A DNA stretch of 64,000 bases from Ichthyophis bannanicus (lineage: Eukaryota > Chordata > Amphibia > Gymnophiona > Ichthyophiidae): NCBI GenBank assembly GCA_033557465.1, contig CM066033.1, positions 586,798,438 to 586,862,437 of the forward strand, written 5' to 3'. The notes under the pieces are model-generated. The model saw nothing but the letters and a program-made list of their open reading frames with translations, was not told the DNA's origin and did not search any database. This document shows, piece after piece, positions 58,398 to 64,000 of this stretch. The translations under genes were made by a program, and so were the position numbers. The first letter of the stretch is position 1, and each line of letters begins with the position of its first letter.

Positions 58398-59814
58398 TGT
58401 GATGAGGAGAGTATGGCTGAGCCCATGGAATTGGGAGAAAATCAGACATTTACCTTTAAAGAAAGAAACAGGCAAGGAATCAGTAGTTCTCAAAGTGCAG
58501 GCAAGGAAAAAAACACGCAGCTACTGAGGACAGGACACACCCAAGCTCTGCTAATCTAAGGGCAGGCTTGGAAACTAATGAGAGACACCTGGGGGAAGGG
58601 CAGTGCACGGTAGTTCAGAGACACTCTTATAAACCCAGGGAAACAGAAGGAAGTCAGTCTCAGTCTCAGTCTGAGAGGGGCAGCACCATGGGAAGAGAGT
58701 CTCAGACTCAGCTTGAGAGGGGCAGCACTACGAGAGGGCAGCACACGAAGCGACACCCTGGAAAGGGAGAGACAGGGAAGCAGCATGCTGGAGAATTCAG
58801 TGGTGAGAGAAGCACCAGAGAAAGGCCAAGAGAGTTCACTCTAGAGGAGAATGGTGGAGACTTCCAGGGGATTCTCAGAGGTGAAAGCCCTAGTCAGAAA
58901 GAAAGCCAGGATTGCAAGGAAACTGCAATTGGTTTTAAAACCAGGAGAGCTGTGCCAGAGAGAAGTGCTGACAAGGTTCAGGCTGCAGTGACGACTGTTC
59001 CTGAAACAGCTAAAGAGCTGCAACTTCCAAAAAGGTGTGTGAATAAAAGTGTAGCCAAAAGTGCTGTGAGCCAGTTAGAGGCATTGTGTCGTTTGATGCA
59101 AGAGAAGAATCTCCACATTCCTCGTGGAAACCCTTTGCATAGGGAAAAGCCTCAGTGGAGAAAGGTTCTGGAACTTTTAGAGAATATTAAGCCTGAAGTT
59201 TCTCATGCTGGTTTAGAGCCAGATTTACCAGGCACAGGTCCTGAAGAAATGCAGATAGACTATTATGAATCTGATGAAAGCTCTGAAGATTCAGTAATGG
59301 ATTGTTCTCTGTGCAAGAAGGCAGAGTAAAAGTTCTTGGATAAGAAGAAAAGCTATAACCTGAATGTCCTAGAAGGCAGTGTGAAAACAGGGAGAATCGT
59401 GTTTAGCCAGGAATGCTAAGAACCCTGTTTGCTGAAGAGAGGATATTTTCTTTTGGGTTTGAAGAAAGGAGAAAACCATGTTTGATTGCTGAATCCTTTG
59501 AAAAACAGCAACCTATGTTAAAAGGCTAGTAAAAGCAGCTACATTGTTTTGTTTGGTATAAATGCCTATGGATTATTGTTTGGAGAGAGAATCCTGTTTG
59601 TTTGCATTAAGCCTTAATGCTCTTTTGGAAGAAAAAAAAATTCCTGTGTTTTGCCTTGTAAACCCTTGGTCTCCACACTACTCGTTTTTCTGAACAACAC
59701 AACTACAAATCCCAGCAGCCCCGGCACTGGATGAGGAAGAAAACTCTATAATTAAAGGACTAACAAGTGCAGCCCTAGGCTTATAGGCTGTTGCCTGGGC
59801 CAGGGGCCTCCACA
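58398..59814 (+). repeat. 5' LTR of the Gmr1-like element
   Basis: It starts TGTGATGAGGAGAG; the same start recurs at 63,024. A likely end is the CACA at 59,814: LTRs usually end in CA, and a primer-site-like TGG follows two bases later. A TATA-box-like TATAAAT is at 59,557. That makes the long upstream part U3. A ZNF143-like ACTACAAATCCCAGCA occurs near 59,701. The end is inferred because the 3' LTR runs out of the window. Confidence 0.75.
58568..59329 (+). CDS. Open frame inside the LTR (U3)
   Basis: About 253 codons are open; the first ATG is at 58688, giving about 213 residues. The product is hydrophilic. The N-terminal third is Ser/Gln/Arg-rich with repeated ERGST and SQTQ/SQSQ phrases. 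The middle is basic. The C-terminus is acidic, ending YYESDESSEDSVMDCSLCKK. The same frame is open in the 3' LTR. Eight differences between the copies fall in the frame; about five change the residue, so there is no sign of constraint. No domain is recognised. It may be a real accessory protein, a captured tail of pol, or a neutral frame. Confidence 0.4.
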   Translation: METNERHLGEGQCTVVQRHSYKPRETEGSQSQSQSERGSTMGRESQTQLERGSTTRGQHTKRHPGKGETGKQHAGEFSGERSTRERPREFTLEENGGDFQGILRGESPSQKESQDCKETAIGFKTRRAVPERSADKVQAAVTTVPETAKELQLPKRCVNKSVAKSAVSQLEALCRLMQEKNLHIPRGNPLHREKPQWRKVLELLENIKPEVSHAGLEPDLPGTGPEEMQIDYYESDESSEDSVMDCSLCKKAE

Positions 59815-59816
59815 GG

Positions 59817-59834
59817 TGGCGTAGTTTTTCGGAT
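59817..59834 (+). promoter_or_regulatory. Candidate primer binding site
   Basis: TGGCGTAGT at 59817 is complementary to the 3' end of vertebrate serine tRNAs (ending ACTACGCCA). The match then breaks down (TTTTCGG). Two bases separate it from the inferred LTR end. Confidence 0.45.
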
Positions 59835-60017
59835 CTTTTCCCTACACATGCACCAGGATTTCCAACCACTCAAGAGTTCAACAAAATGACAATGCTAACT
59901 ACCGAAGCCCTGCTGAGGATTAAAAGCTGAATCACAGCCGAGGTCCAAAAGCCGGAGTCACGGAGGACAAGGCGGTGACCTTCATTGCTGAGAAGCTGGA
60001 ATCTTCACCTGTACCAG

Positions 60018-60158
60018 GTAACCCGTAAATAAGGGGGTTTTAAAAGGATACCGGTACAAGGGTATAGCACTTATTTGGTATAAACCAGAGAAGAAGTTGG
60101 TGTTTTTTGTGCCGTACTTGGTGTGTTTTTTTTCTTTTTCTGTCTTTTCTTGTTACAG
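60018..60158 (+). other. Candidate 141-bp leader intron
   Basis: A 5' site ACCAG|GTAACC at 60,017/60,018 and a strong 3' site, a pyrimidine tract of about 30 bases ending TTACAG, at 60,158. The gag ATG follows two bases later at 60160. Confidence 0.35.
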
Positions 60159-60159
60159 A

Positions 60160-61132
60160 ATGGCCGCAGCCATGGAATGCAAGGAGCTGTTGCAATGGAT
60201 GGCTGGACAATTTGAAAAACAGCGAGAGATATCCATACAGGCCCAGGAACAGACCGCAGCGGTAATGCAGGCGCAGCAGAAGCCTTTACTGGAGATGATG
60301 GGAGCGTGGCTGGGAGCGCAGGAGAAAGCGTCAGAAGCAGCACGGACAATCACAGGTTCCAGAGGAGCATTAAATACATGTGAGCTAGGCTCACACTCTA
60401 GCGGGACATTTTCGTTTGGACAGTTAACAGAAAATGAGGATATTGACGACTTTATTGAAGCATTTGATAGGGTGGCACACATAATCGGATGGCCAAAGGA
60501 GCAATGGGCTGTACGCCTGGCCTCATCGCTTACGGGGGAAGCATTGGCGGCATACAGGGCCATGCCTCTAGATCTTGCCAATGATTATGATGAGCTGAAG
60601 CGTGCCATAAGAGACCGCCTAGGTCTAACACCCAGGGTATATCACCGATTGCTAAGAGATACTAAGTTGAAGCCTGGTGAGATGCCAAGAGCTCTTTGCC
60701 AAAGGATTAAGAGCTTGGTATTAAAATGGCTAACACCGGAGACCAAAACGATAGAATCTCTCATTGACAGCATTGTTCTATAGCAATTTATGGCCGCAGT
60801 CCCGAAGGACCTCCAAACCTTCCTGATTTTATAGAACTGCCGGAACACTACTGAAGCAACCTTATTGGCAGAACGCTTTATAGAAGCAGAATGGGCCGGA
60901 CAGGGAAAAAGGGATGCTTCCATAATGGCAGATTCTGTACCATCAGAAAGGAAGGTAAGGCAAAAAGGGGACGAGATGAAAATGTGTATGCCTATGTTTA
61001 AGAGCTATTCCATAAGGAAAAAATGTTTTTCATGTGAGGGGCACCTGAAAAGGGATTGTAAAGTGAGGACTGTTTTGATAACTGCCCATTCAAAGGAGAC
61101 CAGGGAAGATTTTCTTCTATCGGTAGAGGTTT
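60160..61132 (+). pseudogene. SCAN-like gag of the Gmr1-like element, broken by stops
   Basis: The frame opens MAAAMECKELLQWM. Residues about 85-215 match the SCAN/gag capsid fold: FDRVAHIIGWPKEQWAVRLA, LTGEALAAYRAMP, YDELKRAIRDRLGL and PRALCQRIKSL. The vertebrate SCAN domain was derived from such a gag. Stop codons at 60781-60783 and about 60,832 split the domain. Downstream, KKCFSCEGHLKRDC near 61,015-61,055 is a zinc knuckle that is two residues short of the usual C-x2-C-x4-H-x4-C spacing. Another stop at 61132 separates it from protease. Family role: packaging of element RNA in particles. Confidence 0.88.
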
Positions 61133-61140
61133 AAGGCATT

Positions 61141-61400
61141 CCCACCGAAGCTTTGTTAGACTCAGGAGCAGATCAAAGTATGATGTCCATAAAACTCTGG
61201 CTAGAGATTGAATCCTGCTCCAACATAGTCCAACCCCAACCTGAAGGAAAGGTAAAGATCAGGTGTATCCATGAGGCGTCATCCTTTTATCCCATACGTA
61301 GCATTCTAGTGAAGGGTTTAGGCATGAAGAAGAAAATCCCTGTAGCTATTGTGCCCAGGTTACCACATACCCTGGTATTGGGGAGGGATTGGCCCCAATT
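61141..61400 (+). pseudogene. Aspartic protease of the Gmr1-like element
   Basis: ALLDSGADQSMMS carries the D-S-G active site. LVLGRDWPQF closes the domain, as the ILGxD/W block does in gypsy proteases. It is in the same frame as the integrase that follows, with a charged linker (61,400-61,680) in between. In the family it processes the gag-pol precursor. Confidence 0.85.
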
Positions 61401-61679
61401 CAGGGAGGGTCTGGAAGAGGGGCTACAGCAAAAGGTAGGCATGGTATCTACCCGAGCACAGTCCAAGGCCCTAGAGGAGGTAGAGGAACCCCCAGATGAG
61501 ATGGTAGAGGATTTACCATCCCATGGGGACCTGATAACTCCCTCTATAGGTAAGAGAAAGAAGGGGAGAGGGGAGAAACGCCAGGAGGGGCAGTGTAGGT
61601 CCCGGAATAGGGCCGAGGTAGAGGCCGGCCAAGACCTGCCATGGGTCCCGGCTGAACTAGTAGAAAAATTCCCATTCTT

Positions 61680-62368
61680 TCCCAAGGAGCAGCAAGCTGA
61701 TCCCGCTCTTTCATGGGCTTTTGAGTACGCCAAAAGGGGGTCAGAAACCTTACCCAGGTTTTTGTTAGACGGGGATGTGTTATATTGGAAAGGTTTAGAT
61801 CCCCATACAGGGAATATCCGTAAGCAACTTGTAGTCCCTACAACGTTCAAGACACTAGCTTTAAGACTAGCTCATGACCATCCTGTAGGAGGTCACAAAG
61901 GAGTACATGGCGCCCTGGACCAGATATTAGCTCGCTTTTACTGGCCCGGTGTTTTTGAAGAGGCCTCAAGATTCTGCGAGTCGTGCTCTTCATGCCGAGT
62001 CACCTCAATTCGTCCACCGGAGATGCCTTTGTTACCCATGCCAGTGATATCTGAGCCCATTCACCGAATGGCTATGGATATAGTAGGACCCTTGATAAAG
62101 ACACCCCAAGGGTTCCAGTATATGTTGGTCATAGTGGACCCAGCCACGAGGTTCCCATGGGCCATTCCACTACGTAATATATCGGCAAAAACCATAGCCT
62201 CCGAAGTGGTGAAGTTATTCTGTGAAGTGGGATTCCCACGTGAAGTCCTGACAGATAGGGGCAGTAATTTCATGTTTCGCCATCTAGCTCAAGTGTGGGA
62301 TGCTTTTGGAATCCGTCATGTTAGAACCGCTGCCTATCATCTGCAGTCAAATGGACTGGTGGAAAAGT
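61680..62368 (+). pseudogene. Integrase, zinc-binding and catalytic domains
   Basis: HHCC-type zinc domain: HDHPVGGHKG and then CESCSSC. Catalytic DDE: first D in MAMDIVGPL, second in VLTDRGSNFM, E in NGLVEK. All three are present. A stop directly after the glutamate (62368-62370) reflects a one-base loss, and the frame continues at 62,379. Integrase joins the cDNA to host DNA. The catalytic part sits where RT would be in an ordinary gypsy element. Confidence 0.92.
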
Positions 62369-62378
62369 AAACCAAACA

Positions 62379-63956
62379 ATGAAGAAGATGTTGAGGAGGG
62401 GTTTAGAGGGGAACATGTCGGACTGGGATACGATGCTCCCTTTTGTTTTGTATGCTTGTAGAGAGCAAAAACAGGCATCCTTAGGCGTTTCACCTTATGA
62501 GTTAATGTATGGGCGGGCACCACGGGGCATCCTGGATATACTGCGGGAACAGTGGGTTGAGCTGGACCTAGAGGAAGTAGGGGTACCCCAGTTCTTGAGA
62601 GACCTGAGAGGACGGTTACACTGGACCTCCCAAGTGGCGGGAGAGAATTTAAAGGCCAGCCAGGCACGTCAGAAAAGTTATTATGATCGACATACAAAGC
62701 CACGCCAACTGGAGATAGGAGAAAAAGTAATAGTAATGGTGGTGGGGGCCAGTCCCAAGTTTGAAAGTAAATGGAAGGGGCCCTATAGGATAGTAAAACA
62801 AGTAGGGCTGGTGTCTTACTCCATAGAAAATAGAAGGGGGCGACAGCAGGTCTATCATATCAATGTATTGAGACCTTGGCATGAGCGAATGGCGTTGGCT
62901 CATTTAGCCACAAGAGAACATAAGACTGAAAAGTGGCAGACAGGCCGTAAGATCCCAGCAAGAATTACTAGCTGTGCGGGTTCTGCAACGCCAGCCCGTA
63001 ATATCTTAAGGGGGGGGGGGATGTGTGATGAGGAGAGTATGGCTGAGCCCATGGAATTGGGAGAAAATCAGACATTTACATTTAAAGAAAGAAACAGGCA
63101 AGGAATCAGTAGCTCTCAAAGTGCAGGCAAGGAAAAAAAACACGCAGCTACTGAGGATAGGACACACCCAAGCTCTGCTAATCTAAGGGCAGGCTTGGAA
63201 ACTAATGAGAGACACCTGGGGGAAGGGCAGTGCACGGTAGTTCAGAGACACTCTTATAAACCCAGGGAAACAGAAGGAAGTCAGTCTCAGTCTCAGTCTG
63301 AGAGGGGCAGCACCATGGGAAGAGAGTCTCAGACTCAGCTTGAGAGGGGCAGCACTACGAGAGGGCAGCACACGAAGCGACACCCTGGAAAGGGAGAGAC
63401 AGGGAAGCAGCATGCTGGAGAATTCAGTGGTGAGAGAAGCACCAGAGAAAGGCCCAGAGAGTTCACTATAGAGGAGAAGGGTGGAGAATTCCGGGGGATT
63501 CTCAGAGGTGAAAGCCCTAGTCAGAAAGAAAGCCAAGATTGCAAGGAAACTGCAATTGGTTTTAAAACTAGGAGAGCTGTGCCAGAGAGAAGTGCTGACA
63601 AGGTTCAGGCTGCAGTGACGACTGTTCCTGAAACAGCTAAAGAGCTGCAACTTCCAAAAAGGTGTGTGAATAAAAGTGTAGCCAAAAGTGCTGTGAGCCA
63701 GTTAGAGGCATTGTGTCGTTTGATGCAAGAGAAGAATCTCCACATTCCTTGTGGAAACCCTTTGCATAGGGAAAAGCCTCAGTGGAGAAAGGTTCTGGAA
63801 CTTTTAGAGAATATTAAGCCTGAAGTTTCTCATGCTGGTTTAGAGCCAGATTTACCAGGCACAGGTCCTGAAGAAATGCAGATAGACTATTATGAATCTG
63901 ATGAAAGCTCTGAAGATTCAGTAATGGATTGTTCTCTGTGCAAGAAGGCAGAATAA
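62379..63956 (+). pseudogene. Integrase C-terminal part, open through the polypurine tract into the LTR frame
   Basis: Residues 1-170 carry SLGVSPYELMYGRAPRG and the GPY/F module KWKGPYRIVKQVGLVSYSIE with INVLRPWH, the usual integrase end. The frame then crosses ARNILRGGG (polypurine tract, about 63,008-63,020) and continues in frame through the LTR start and the whole LTR frame to 63,956, 525 codons in all. In the 5' LTR one adenine fewer near 58,507 shifts the early LTR part. Whether pol normally ends inside the LTR is unknown. The 46-kb relative also reads open across its tract. Confidence 0.85.
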
Positions 63957-64000
63957 AAGTTCTTGGATAAGAAGAAAAGCTATAACCTGAATGTCCTAGA
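63024..64000 (+). repeat. 3' LTR (partial)
   Basis: Direct repeat of 58,398-59,373, about 98.7% identical by eye. Truncated by the window edge. Confidence 0.95.

Larger units (their letters stand above)
58398..64000 (+). mobile_element. Gmr1-like LTR retrotransposon lacking RT and RNase H (runs off the window)
   Basis: Order: 5' LTR, primer site, SCAN-like gag, protease, integrase, polypurine tract, 3' LTR (partial). Protease is followed directly by integrase, and integrase by the polypurine tract, so RT and RNase H are absent. In the 46-kb relative, RNase H sits against the tract. The missing part therefore lay most likely between integrase and the tract. The two LTRs differ by about 12 substitutions and one indel over about 975 bp, so the insertion is recent on the genome's scale. 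Stops and frameshifts in gag and at the integrase suggest it moved with help from another copy. The 3' flank and TSD are outside the window. Confidence 0.92.

Overview
This is a 64 kb piece of a large vertebrate genome, made almost entirely of transposable elements. No intact host gene with introns is visible. The repeat mix is L2-, CR1-, Tx1/L1- and RTE-type LINEs, a DIRS-like fragment, tRNA-headed SINEs, hAT and PIF/Harbinger elements, and Gmr1-like Ty3/gypsy elements with a SCAN-like gag. Together with the style of the CR1 tails, this points to an amphibian, most likely a caecilian. That assignment is inferred from repeat style, not proven.

Region by region: 0.3-2.5 kb is an inverted-repeat (foldback) element split by a 1.4 kb processed copy of HNRNPC mRNA, which keeps a 259-codon open frame, a poly(A) tail and 17-bp target duplications. 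3-7.5 kb holds broken DIRS, RTE and CR1 pieces. 8-18 kb is sparse, with small palindromic elements, a SINE, an L2 piece and one unrecognised 123-codon open frame. 18.3-22.6 kb is an L2 copy interrupted by a 3,047-bp hAT-type element (exact 8-bp TSD) that carries a GC-rich hairpin and a 1.6 kb guanine-rich minisatellite.

25.3-57.8 kb is dominated by four copies of one large element family (R1, F1, R2, F2 below). Its termini read GGGGTATGTTTA, it makes 3-bp TSDs, and each well-preserved copy carries two separate tRNA-like A-box/B-box modules. Copy F2 is complete (3,223 bp). Later insertions into these copies (hAT MITEs, CR1 LINEs) can be dated against empty sites in sister copies. Between F1 and R2 lie a 17-copy 93-bp tandem array with a 31-residue coding periodicity, decayed PIF/Harbinger coding sequence, an L2 fragment and the 3' end of a Gmr1-like element. 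A Tx1-type L1 copy (30.6-33.1 kb) has a full 5' end and a 17-bp TSD.

58.4-64.0 kb is a young Gmr1-like LTR retrotransposon with about a dozen differences in 975 bp of paired LTR. It has a SCAN-like gag, a protease and an integrase but no reverse transcriptase or RNase H, and each LTR contains an open frame of about 250 codons. The related RT-RNase H fragment at 45.8-46.4 kb sits directly against its polypurine tract, which supports the unusual protease-integrase-RT order of Gmr1 elements. The window ends inside the 3' LTR.

The parts form no operon or pathway. They are nested layers of mobile DNA, and the order of nesting is the main biological information here.
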